Below are positions 1-5,691 of a stretch of DNA of 9,048 nt, in pieces; positions within the stretch are counted from its first letter, which is position 1; the number at the start of each line of letters is the position of its first letter. This DNA comes from DASREM01 sp035652095 (GTDB lineage: Bacteria; Acidobacteriota; Terriglobia; Terriglobales; Acidobacteriaceae). The position numbers were made by a program, and so were the translations under genes. The stretch is from NCBI GenBank assembly GCA_035652095.1, contig DASREM010000023.1, forward strand, positions 1 through 9,048, written 5' to 3'. A model generated the notes under the pieces. That model was not told where the DNA came from and made no database searches. It saw only the letters and a list, made by a program, of their open reading frames with translations.

Positions 1-342
1 GCGGTCTCCAAGAAGGGCGCCGTGGGCCTGATGCAGCTTATGCCACAGACCGCCGTGCGTTTTGGCGTTCGAAATCGTTTTCGGCTGGACGAAAACATCC
101 GTGGCGGCGTGGCTTACCTGGCTTGGCTGAACCGTGAGTTCCAGGGGGATCTCAGACTGGTTACAGCCGCCTACTACGTCGGCGAAAATCCAATCCTTCT
201 GAGAAGGCTGGAATATTCTTCCGCCGATGTGCAGGGATATGTGAACCGCGTGGCGAAGAGGTACCGGGCCCGGCGAAAACGGAAGGCAAAGTTCGAGTTG
301 GTGGAGCGAAGTGCGCAAGAGGTGGAAAATGAACATCCCTAG
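1..342 (+). CDS. VirB1-like lytic transglycosylase, C-terminal part (5' end outside window)
   Basis: This is the C-terminal 113 residues of a family-1 SLT lytic transglycosylase, reading in frame from base 1 with no start visible. Such enzymes cleave the MurNAc-GlcNAc bond of peptidoglycan in the periplasm; in type IV secretion clusters (VirB1) they open the wall for the channel. The opening residues, KKGAVGLMQLMPQTA, are the classical SLT motif that follows the catalytic Glu, so that Glu should lie just upstream of the window. NIRGGVAYLAWLNREF matches the second motif, and a GYVNRVAKRYR helix matches the C-terminal end of the fold. One oddity: the usual AAYNAG motif reads AAYYVG here. The protein ends in a basic, highly charged tail (RARRKRKAK). 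Its stop overlaps the start of the next gene by 14 bases, implying coupled translation. The family is sure; the link to secretion comes from context. Confidence 0.88.
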   Translation, partial: AVSKKGAVGLMQLMPQTAVRFGVRNRFRLDENIRGGVAYLAWLNREFQGDLRLVTAAYYVGENPILLRRLEYSSADVQGYVNRVAKRYRARRKRKAKFELVERSAQEVENEHP

Positions 343-1426
343 AGCGGCATTGGTGTTTTGCTGGTTGTTGTCGGTGACGGTAGTGTCCAACGCGCAGATG
401 ACAAACGTGAATCCGCAGGTGCGCACAAGGGCCACGGCGGACGGGAAGGTCACTGTCGTAGAAATAGCGGCGCATTTTGTGACAGCGATCCGGCTGCCGG
501 AGGCGGTAAATGCGGTTGCTGTCGGTGATCCTGCGCGGTTTCAGGTCGAGCATTCAGAGCGCGAACCCGAACTGGTGCTAGTGAAAGCTCTCACCGAACG
601 AAGCGCCGAAACCAACCTGCTTATCTCAGGTGTACACGGACGACAGTTCAGTTTGCTTCTTGTTAGCCGGGGGATTGGGACTGTTCCCGCCAAGGTGGAT
701 TTCCTTGTGCAATACAAGGCAGCCGGCAGTTTTCTGGTTGAGCGAGACGTCGTTCCGTTCCCATTGGTTGGGCAGACCGCTCCGCTCGTGAAAGCGCAGC
801 CTATAGCGAGTGGCGCACCGGGGAACGGTGCAGACGGACAGCCCTCATTGACGCCAACTGCGTTCGCGATGAGCACCTCGAATGCACCGAACTCACTGTC
901 AGAACCGGTAACGAGCCAATCTTCGCCGAAATCGCTGGATGGTCTGCTACGGCGCCAGCAAGAGGCCCCTCTCCCTGTTCTGTATGGGGAACGAATGGAA
1001 GGAGAGAACGTCAAAGGGGATCGTCTACGGGCAGGCATTAGCGAAGTGATCGACGGCGGCCAGGAGGTGATTGTGCTGTTCTCAGTCGTAAACACGAGCA
1101 AGCACGCGATATTACTCATGCCGCCACAGGTTCAGTTAGGCGGCAAAAACAAGACGGGAAAGATTGTTAACCATGATCGCTGGTCCACAGCAGAGCAGTT
1201 AGCTGTTGCCGACTTCCGGCTGAGCCGCCGCCGTGTGGGAACCGGAGAGCGGGTGGACGGAGTAGTGGTGTTCGAACGTCCGCCATACAAACAGTCAAAC
1301 GAGACGTTGTTCCTGCAGATGGCCGAATCTGGTGCAGTCGATCGCCCGGCCCTTGCCCCAATCGGCTTTGGAGTCAGTTCACTTCGGCAGGAGGGAGACC
1401 ATGGAACGCCAAGAACCGCAAACTAG
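329..1426 (+). CDS. VirB9/TrbG-like secreted core protein with atypical C-terminal half
   Basis: A 365-residue exported protein. The start at 329 follows AGAGGTGG; a GTG at 311 in the same frame (adding MRKRWK) is also possible, and both give a signal peptide ending near VVSNAQ (about residues 1-23). Residues 40-115 show the pattern of the VirB9/TrbG N-terminal domain: VTVVEIAAHFVTAIRLPEAV, then AVAVGDP, LVLVKAL, ETNLLIS and FSLLLVSRG. In that family this domain binds VirB10 in the periplasmic core complex. Residues 150-210 are a Ser/Pro/Ala-rich linker. Residues 215-350 form a predicted beta-rich domain (EVIVLFSVVNTSKHAILLMPP) that does not show the usual VirB9 C-terminal pattern. It overlaps the transglycosylase upstream and virB10 downstream (26 bases), consistent with one operon. 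The assignment rests on the N-terminal pattern plus position before virB10; another periplasmic secretion protein is possible. Confidence 0.68.
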   Translation: MNIPRAALVFCWLLSVTVVSNAQMTNVNPQVRTRATADGKVTVVEIAAHFVTAIRLPEAVNAVAVGDPARFQVEHSEREPELVLVKALTERSAETNLLISGVHGRQFSLLLVSRGIGTVPAKVDFLVQYKAAGSFLVERDVVPFPLVGQTAPLVKAQPIASGAPGNGADGQPSLTPTAFAMSTSNAPNSLSEPVTSQSSPKSLDGLLRRQQEAPLPVLYGERMEGENVKGDRLRAGISEVIDGGQEVIVLFSVVNTSKHAILLMPPQVQLGGKNKTGKIVNHDRWSTAEQLAVADFRLSRRRVGTGERVDGVVVFERPPYKQSNETLFLQMAESGAVDRPALAPIGFGVSSLRQEGDHGTPRTAN

Positions 1427-2852
1427 ACAGATCCAAGAGCCCATCGCCGCCAGCGGGGACCAAGGGCAAGCATCGCCTGCGGAACCAGACCACCAAGAAC
1501 CCGTAACACCTAATCCGTTGCAGAAGGTTCGTGCTCTCCTGGACAGCGCTCGGCGGAGCCAATCCCCCGTCGCCAGCCGCCGTGAGCTTGGCCGCGACAA
1601 GAGCAAGTCGCTGTTCGTGCTTGTGGGAGCAAGTGTTGCCTTGCTCCTGCTTTTTTTTGGCGTGTTCTCGAGCCCCAAGAATCGCGGCCCATTGCCGGGT
1701 GAGACCGCGCGGGGCGGTCCTAGCCTCGGACGCAAGGTCGCTCCGGGTCAGGAGCAGAGTGACCCTGCGAAGACAGTGACACCCCTGCTCAGTGCAGACG
1801 TGAATCGGGGGGATGTCGGCTCCGGATCACAAGTCACGGCGGAGGACGTGGGTGGAACCTCGCCTCGTTATAACGGAACACGAAGATTGCCAAGTGGAAA
1901 CGGCGCTTCGCTGGAAAAGCCCTCACCGGGCAAGGCAAGAGGTTCCGGAGAATATGCGCTTAAGAACGTGGACTTCTCCGACCCCGAAGTTACACAGGCA
2001 TCCGCGATCCCCAATCCACTTGCACCGCACTCCACCGAGCCAGATTCGGACCTGAAGAAGCCTTCGATTGTGTTTGTGCGCGCTGCGCAAAGCGCAACGC
2101 CTGCCCTTCAAGGTCCCCGCAGTGAAGTCAATACGCTGGCAGAGCTCCTTCCAGCCGGCACGAGACTGGTGGCGCGTCTCGAAGCCCCGGTTAGCTCGGC
2201 AGTACCCGCACCCGTGATAGCCGTGGTCGAGTACAACTATGAGCACAATGGTGAGATCGTGTTGCCAGCGGGTGCACGGGTGTTTGGCAAACTCTCCCAC
2301 GTCACCCCGTCTGGAATTGTAGGTTTCCAGTTTGATCGAGTCGAAACGCCCGATGGGATGGTGGAGAAGATCGATGCTACCGCCATGGATCTCAAGTTCG
2401 GGCCGCTGAAGGGCGACGTTTCTGGAAGAAACAGAGGGAAGAATTTCCTGGTTCGCTCGGTGACCGGCATCGGGACCGTGGCCGCATACATGGTCGGGGG
2501 GCAAGGGACAACCGGATTCAATGGCCCGATTTCAGAGAATTCGTTGCTGCGGGAGCGCCTGGCGGACAACATAGGCATGGCTGGGCAAGATCAGATAAAC
2601 ACGCTGGCAGCGAACCAAAGTATTGTGGTCACCGTGCCGGGCAACACTCGCTTTTATATCGTGGTGGAAAAAGGGAGTTCAGATCAACAAGCTGGAAAGG
2701 CAGGAGTGCGCCCGGCTGAGGCCAACAACGTAGGCCTTGCCGGGGGTAAGGTCCCGAGCCTAGAAGAACTACGAGAACTGATGCAGCTCAAGAATGAGTT
2801 AAACCAGATGTACTTGCAGACGAGTTCGCAGCAGGCAACGGCGCAGCAATGA
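1401..2852 (+). CDS. virB10: VirB10/TrbI-like type IV secretion scaffold protein
   Basis: A 483-residue bitopic inner-membrane protein. VirB10/TrbI spans both membranes, forms the inner ring and outer-membrane pore of the core complex, and senses ATPase activity. Seen in order: a hydrophilic cytoplasmic N-terminus (1-68) ending in RDKSKS; one transmembrane helix at about 71-89 (LFVLVGASVALLLLFFGVF); a long Pro/Gly/Ser-rich periplasmic linker (90-245); and the conserved beta-barrel domain from about 247 to 424. Family landmarks are LPAGTRLVARLEAPVSS, GEIVLPAGARVFGKL, a GRNRGKNFLVRSVTG-type stretch before the antenna region, and the closing VVTVPGNTRFYIVVEK. A short coiled-coil tail follows (LEELRELMQLKNELNQMY, about 453-470), after the domain end usual for the family. 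The start at 1401 is chosen because GGAGGGAGA lies just before it; an upstream ATG at 1332 lies inside virB9. The gene overlaps both neighbours. Confidence 0.93.
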   Translation: MERQEPQTRQIQEPIAASGDQGQASPAEPDHQEPVTPNPLQKVRALLDSARRSQSPVASRRELGRDKSKSLFVLVGASVALLLLFFGVFSSPKNRGPLPGETARGGPSLGRKVAPGQEQSDPAKTVTPLLSADVNRGDVGSGSQVTAEDVGGTSPRYNGTRRLPSGNGASLEKPSPGKARGSGEYALKNVDFSDPEVTQASAIPNPLAPHSTEPDSDLKKPSIVFVRAAQSATPALQGPRSEVNTLAELLPAGTRLVARLEAPVSSAVPAPVIAVVEYNYEHNGEIVLPAGARVFGKLSHVTPSGIVGFQFDRVETPDGMVEKIDATAMDLKFGPLKGDVSGRNRGKNFLVRSVTGIGTVAAYMVGGQGTTGFNGPISENSLLRERLADNIGMAGQDQINTLAANQSIVVTVPGNTRFYIVVEKGSSDQQAGKAGVRPAEANNVGLAGGKVPSLEELRELMQLKNELNQMYLQTSSQQATAQQ

Positions 2853-3220
2853 GCGGGCGAACAGCTATGGAACCCAATTGGAAACCCTTGGAGAATAGGC
2901 TGGGCGCTGCGCGGTGCGTGGGGTTCATGTTTATGGGCCGCGTGAATGGTATCAATCTCTACAAGCACGGAATCAGTCGCAGTTATCTGAACCTGGATGA
3001 TGATGGGAACTGCTTCGTTGCCGGGAAGCGCGGATGCTACCTCCTGGCGGACTTCGACCATGAGATTTCGAAGTTGGAGGGGTGTTTGAAAGGCTTGCGA
3101 GCGACTCTGGAGACGTCCTACGACGAAAGTTTCATGGCACAAAAGCGGGAAGCCCTGCGCCAACAGGGGGTCTCCTTGCTGACGATTCAAGTCGAACCAG
3201 ACGAAGTGACGATCCACTGA
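2849..3220 (+). CDS. Small conserved-looking protein of unknown function, coupled to virB10
   Basis: A 123-residue soluble protein I cannot assign to a family. It starts at an ATGA junction with the virB10 stop, so translation is probably coupled; an in-frame ATG at 2867 (MEPNWKPL) is an alternative start, and neither has a clear ribosome binding site. There is no signal peptide or membrane helix, which suggests a cytoplasmic protein. Visible features are GFMFMGRVNGINLYKHG, an acidic patch LNLDDDGNC, an acidic helix around DFDHEISKLEGCLKGLRATLE (about residues 68-88) and a C-terminal strand LLTIQVEPDEV. There are four Cys but no CxxC pair. I have an impression that similar proteins recur in Acidobacteriota genomes, but this is unverified memory. 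The normal-looking composition and tight overlap argue for a real gene. The downstream gap of 84 bases may end this transcription unit. Confidence 0.75.
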   Translation: MSGRTAMEPNWKPLENRLGAARCVGFMFMGRVNGINLYKHGISRSYLNLDDDGNCFVAGKRGCYLLADFDHEISKLEGCLKGLRATLETSYDESFMAQKREALRQQGVSLLTIQVEPDEVTIH

Positions 3221-3261
3221 CCCTCCCCACTCGTTTTACCTGATCAGTAGCTGAGCGGATC

Positions 3262-3290
3262 TGGCATCCGGCACGAAAATGGGCTAAAGT
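3262..3290 (+). promoter_or_regulatory. Weak sigma70-like promoter candidate
   Basis: TGGCAT (3262-3267) and TAAAGT (3285-3290) are separated by 17 bases, in the only intergenic gap between the 123-residue gene and the Trp-rich membrane ORF. The -35 match is poor (TGGCAT against TTGACA) and the -10 match moderate. A start about seven bases downstream would leave a leader of about ten bases before the ATG at 3305, or about twenty before the ATG at 3317. It is only a candidate. Confidence 0.3.
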
Positions 3291-3304
3291 AGGCCATTAT
3301 AGGG

Positions 3305-3805
3305 ATGGCTACGTTTATGCGGCCCTGGTTGGATTGGCTAGACTGGTTGAAGTGGGACTGCATAGGCGCTGGGATCGTCGGCAGAATCCTCGGCCTGTGG
3401 TTCAGGGTTTGTGTCTCCGTGATTAGAGGGTTGTTTCGGTTCGTGCAAGGACGCCTGCGAGATTTTGTAGCCTACATCTCAAATCACAGTGATTTCGAAA
3501 CTCCCAATCGACAATTGTCGGCCGGGTCCTCGCCACTCGGAAAACTCGGCAAGACTACCATCTCGACGTTGTTGACGCTGGTAGTGTGGCGAATAATCAC
3601 CCTGAAGGCAGTCTGGGTCGCCGCTGGTGAAAGTGGTGATCGGATTCTAACGGCCATCCTCCTGTTTGTAAGCGCCTCATGGGTAATCTCGTTGGTCTGG
3701 ATTTGTTTCTCGAAGTCAAGACAAACGGAGATCCCTGCCGCTACTACTACTCGCCCCCGGAGCAAACCCAGATACACCAGATCAACTCGCGCAAGAGCGA
3801 GTTGA
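3305..3805 (+). CDS. Putative Trp-rich membrane protein of unknown function
   Basis: A 166-residue ORF with no family I recognise. It opens with a Trp-rich repeat (WLDWLDWLKW, residues 8-17) followed by hydrophobic segments at about 20-48, 84-107 and 114-136. It ends in a basic tail with seven arginines and one lysine in the last 17 residues. This suggests two to three membrane helices with a positive cytoplasmic C-terminus. ATG 3305 is taken as the start; ATG 3317 in the same frame is as likely, since AGGGATGG (3301-3308) would then be a suitably spaced ribosome binding site. The last codons and the stop lie inside a perfect inverted repeat. A 97-residue antisense frame (3484-3777) looks like a shadow. 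The ORF could be a genuine accessory gene or a decaying one; the weak start signals keep confidence modest. Confidence 0.45.
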   Translation: MATFMRPWLDWLDWLKWDCIGAGIVGRILGLWFRVCVSVIRGLFRFVQGRLRDFVAYISNHSDFETPNRQLSAGSSPLGKLGKTTISTLLTLVVWRIITLKAVWVAAGESGDRILTAILLFVSASWVISLVWICFSKSRQTEIPAATTTRPRSKPRYTRSTRARAS

Positions 3806-3807
3806 TC
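3780..3807 (+). terminator. Perfect 11-bp inverted repeat at the end of the membrane ORF, possible terminator
   Basis: GATCAACTCGC (3780-3790) pairs perfectly with GCGAGTTGATC (3797-3807) across a six-base loop (GCAAGA). The stop codon TGA (3803-3805) of the preceding ORF lies in the right arm. It stands between the first gene group and the promoter candidate of the second, which is where a terminator would be expected. There is no T-run after it, so a canonical intrinsic terminator is not supported. An mRNA-stabilising hairpin or a protein-binding palindrome fits equally well. Confidence 0.5.
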
Positions 3808-4065
3808 GCTTCATCACCTGCCGAGCAGATTCCAGTTTTCGGAACGTAATCTACACCGAAGCATCCCTTGTCTGTTGAGCCCGCGCTCCTTTGATCACAG
3901 CTTCTTCATTCCACTCTTCTTTTCCTGAATTCGTGTGTCTCCCGAGGATTTGTTGGCAGTCGTTTGACAGAACTTTCTTTTGGCTCTACTTTCCCGCGCA
4001 TCGATCGTTCCTCAAATCGGTTTTCCAGCGGTCAGGAACGGCGAGCAGAAAGGAGGGCATAGTCG
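3808..4065. other. Non-coding spacer between the two gene groups
   Basis: About 258 bases with no ORF that looks coding. A pyrimidine-rich tract (about 3899-3930) precedes the promoter candidate at 3964-3992, and the pilin leader follows. I see no tRNA, no CRISPR repeat and no transposase remnant here. The region marks the boundary between the envelope-core genes and the pilin/ATPase genes. Confidence 0.6.
3964..3992 (+). promoter_or_regulatory. Sigma70-type promoter candidate for the pilin-virB4 operon
   Basis: A consensus -35 TTGACA (3964-3969) is followed after exactly 17 bases by TACTTT (3987-3992), which keeps the most important -10 positions (T1, A2, T6). Transcription would start near 4000, leaving a leader of about 65 bases before the pilin ATG at 4066. 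That leader carries the strong ribosome binding site AAAGGAGGG (4049-4057), eight bases before the ATG. Together these are the best expression signals in the window, fitting the need for abundant pilin. Confidence 0.55.
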
Positions 4066-4425
4066 ATGAAACTCCAAGCCAATGCGAGGGGAAGGACGCA
4101 CGTTGCGTTGCTCGCTCTTGCGCTCATCACAATTGGACAGTTTATGTGGGCGCAGAACCTGGGTTCTGCTCCGGCCTCAAACGTGGCAGTTCAAGGGCAA
4201 ACGGGCGCGCAACCAGAAGGTGCGTTCCTGAACTTCATCAATTGGGTGGGTAACGTAATCGCTCCAGTCGGAGCCGGTGGCGCGGTCTTAGGCGCCGTGG
4301 TTTCCTGGCTGACCGGACGTGGCTTCGGTCGCTGGCTATTCGCGGCCGCAGCTCTGCTGGCAATCTCCGGTGTCACGCGCCTCATCGAGTTCTGGATCAC
4401 GAATGGAACAGGTGGAGTGACATAA
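4066..4425 (+). CDS. VirB2/TrbC-like pilin subunit
   Basis: A 119-residue prepilin-like protein. VirB2/TrbC is inserted in the inner membrane, processed, then assembled into the conjugative pilus. The N-terminus is a long signal peptide: a basic start (KLQANARGRTH), a hydrophobic core (VALLALALITIGQF) and a likely cleavage near WAQ at about residue 30. After a short Ala/Gln/Gly-rich stretch come two helices: FINWVGNVIAPVGAGGAVLGAVVSWL (about 57-82), a tight basic turn TGRGFGR, then WLFAAAALLAISGVTRLIEFWI (90-111). The tail is TNGTGGVT. Size, signal peptide and helix-turn-helix layout match the family, and virB3 and virB4 lie downstream. The start is fixed by AAAGGAGGG upstream. The same domain reappears in the next two genes. 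VirB2 sequences diverge strongly, so the call rests on architecture and context. Confidence 0.8.
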   Translation: MKLQANARGRTHVALLALALITIGQFMWAQNLGSAPASNVAVQGQTGAQPEGAFLNFINWVGNVIAPVGAGGAVLGAVVSWLTGRGFGRWLFAAAALLAISGVTRLIEFWITNGTGGVT

Positions 4426-4455
4426 CCAAGCACAACCAACCCGCAAGTTTGATGC

Positions 4456-4500
4456 GCAGGCAGCCCGCCAGACCGGATCAAGCGGGCGACGGCTGCCTGC
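4456..4500 (+). promoter_or_regulatory. Strong intergenic hairpin after the pilin gene
   Basis: GCAGGCAGCC (4456-4465) pairs perfectly with GGCTGCCTGC (4491-4500). Inside, GCCCGC (4463-4468) can alternatively pair with GCGGGC (4482-4487), so two competing folds are possible. It fills much of the 113-base gap between the pilin stop and the next start. The following bases are AAAATTC, not a T-run, so it is not a classical terminator. A 3' stabiliser or partial attenuator, giving more pilin mRNA than downstream mRNA, is a reasonable inference. Confidence 0.55.
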
Positions 4501-4538
4501 AAAATTCAACCGAAATCGCACGCTCAAGGCGTAAGCAT

Positions 4539-5201
4539 ATGCCGACACCGCAACTACTGAACGACGTCATCTCGCTCTTGCTCTTGTTAGCGCCGTCCGC
4601 GGCCCTAGTTTCACTGGTGCTGGCCGGGGTGACCCTGCGACGCGAGGGAGGGACGGTATTCGCCATCGGTGGCGGATTCACGAAGTGGATGTTCTGGGCG
4701 GTGGTGTTTCTCACGTTGCAGCCGCTGCTCACCTGGTTTTCTTCGTTCGGAATCAATATGCCCCTGCCAGGCGGCGGAATTAGCACGCCATGGCTAGCCA
4801 GCATTCAGTCGGACGTGGCGTCGTTTGTCGCCAACTTCGTCGTAGGGCGGATCGTGCCAACGCTCGCGGCATTCTTCGTGCTGCGCGCGATTCTTGACAC
4901 CGCGTCGGGTGAACACCCGCTGCCGTCGATTATTGCTGCGATGTTCTTGCTGGGAACGCAGACAAGTTTCAACCTGATCCAGAGCTACAACACCCAGAAT
5001 AAGTTCGCGACAGCGGACGTACTGGATAGCCTATGGAATCACTTGGCTGGAACGATCATGCCGATCGCAGCCGTCCTGGCTCTGGTGGGTGCGATCTTGA
5101 ACTTTGCGACGCGCAAACCGTTCATGCGTTTGGTTGCGGTCGCGCTGGCCTTGCTGTGTGTTTCGGGAATCTGGAAGCTGGTCGTGGCGATGGTGTCGTA
5201 G
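4539..5201 (+). CDS. Polytopic membrane protein built of diverged VirB2-like repeats
   Basis: A 220-residue, very hydrophobic protein with about six predicted helices and no cleavable signal peptide. Two internal blocks resemble the neighbouring pilin domain: VANFVVGRIVPTLAAFFVLRA (from about residue 97) with its second helix near IIAAMFLLGTQTSFNLIQ (131-148), and WNHLAGTIMPIAAVLALVGAIL (166-187) with MRLVAVALALLCVSGIWKLVV (196-216). The first block closely echoes HLANWVGNVIMPTIAAVF in the next gene. Residues 6-70 also form a helix pair with the same spacing and may be a third, more diverged unit. ATG 4539 is chosen, with a weak AAGGCG seven bases upstream; the frame runs open to 4449, but starting there would place the intergenic hairpin inside the coding region. 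It could be a fused pilin-like subunit or a stand-in for the VirB6 inner-membrane platform. Function is not proven by the sequence. Confidence 0.78.
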   Translation: MPTPQLLNDVISLLLLLAPSAALVSLVLAGVTLRREGGTVFAIGGGFTKWMFWAVVFLTLQPLLTWFSSFGINMPLPGGGISTPWLASIQSDVASFVANFVVGRIVPTLAAFFVLRAILDTASGEHPLPSIIAAMFLLGTQTSFNLIQSYNTQNKFATADVLDSLWNHLAGTIMPIAAVLALVGAILNFATRKPFMRLVAVALALLCVSGIWKLVVAMVS

Positions 5202-5210
5202 GAAAAGAAG

Positions 5211-5678
5211 ATGAACTTCTCTCAAATGTCGTTCGACAACGGGATCTTGCATCTCGCGAACTGGGTCGGAAACGTCATCATGCCGACGATTGCGGCTGTG
5301 TTCATCATCATGGCGATCCTCGAGTTTTCAAAGGGACAGGAATTCTCCCACAGCATGTATGGAGCCTTGGCGTGTTTGATGGTCTCGGGTCTCACACGCG
5401 CTCTCGAAAAGTTCGCATCCCAGGCGGCGTGGAATAACCCGGACGTCTACTGGATGGCCCTGGTGACCATGATCAACTGGGTCGGCAACGTGATCCTGCC
5501 CGTGTACGCGGCGGCCCAGGTCGCAATCGGGGCATTGCGAATCGGCATGTTCTCGTACATCCACCCCACAAGTAGCTGGATGCGTCATTTCCTCGCGGCC
5601 GGCCTATGCCTGATGGTGTCGGGGTTGCTCCGCTTGGCCGAATTCTTCGTGACACACGGCACTGCCGGGGTGACCTAA
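5211..5678 (+). CDS. Tandem two-domain VirB2-like membrane protein
   Basis: A 155-residue membrane protein made of two copies of the pilin-type helix pair. Copy one spans about residues 13-70 (LHLANWVGNVIMPTIAAVF, then LACLMVSGLTRALEKF). Copy two spans about 83-155 (VTMINWVGNVILPVYAAAQ, then LCLMVSGLLRLAEFFV). NWVGNVI occurs at 17-23 and 89-95 and is identical in the pilin at 59-65. The C-terminus, THGTAGVT, closely matches the pilin's TNGTGGVT. Unlike the pilin, it has no signal peptide: the N-terminus is short and polar (MNFSQMSFDN). The start is nine bases after the previous stop, with AGGA (5200-5203) as ribosome binding site, and virB3 follows after 13 bases, so it is part of the operon. 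It probably arose by duplication and fusion of a pilin gene. A role as minor pilin, pilus base or membrane platform is inference. Confidence 0.82.
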   Translation: MNFSQMSFDNGILHLANWVGNVIMPTIAAVFIIMAILEFSKGQEFSHSMYGALACLMVSGLTRALEKFASQAAWNNPDVYWMALVTMINWVGNVILPVYAAAQVAIGALRIGMFSYIHPTSSWMRHFLAAGLCLMVSGLLRLAEFFVTHGTAGVT

Positions 5679-5691
5679 AGGAGAAGAATCG

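Larger units (their letters stand above)
4225..5678 (+). repeat. Family of VirB2-like two-helix units repeated across three genes
   Basis: Protein-level repeat units lie at about 4225-4425 (pilin), 4827-4988 and 5025-5192 (220-residue protein), and 5244-5420 and 5457-5678 (155-residue protein); a weaker possible sixth lies at about 4554-4750. The clearest coding motif (NWVGNVI) is at 4240-4260, 5259-5279 and 5475-5495. DNA identity is limited, with different codons in each copy, so the duplications are old and are not a recombining DNA repeat. These similarities were found by eye. Confidence 0.7.

Noticed and set aside
1332..1400. Earlier ATG for virB10
   Set aside because: It lies well inside virB9 with no ribosome binding site, whereas ATG 1401 follows GGAGGGAGA directly.
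3262..3276. Possible sigma54 promoter beginning with TGGCAT
   Set aside because: The downstream TTGC element is missing at the required distance.
3808..4065. Possible CRISPR, tRNA or small RNA gene in the spacer
   Set aside because: No regularly spaced repeats and no cloverleaf arms were visible; only the promoter and pyrimidine-rich tract stood out.
3891..4253. A 120-residue plus-strand frame across the promoter spacer
   Set aside because: It overlaps the pilin gene in another frame, has no ribosome binding site, and its second half is an out-of-frame reading of the pilin signal peptide region.
4449..4538. N-terminal extension of the 220-residue membrane protein
   Set aside because: The extension is polar and basic, lacks a ribosome binding site, and is encoded by the strong intergenic hairpin; ATG 4539 is more likely.
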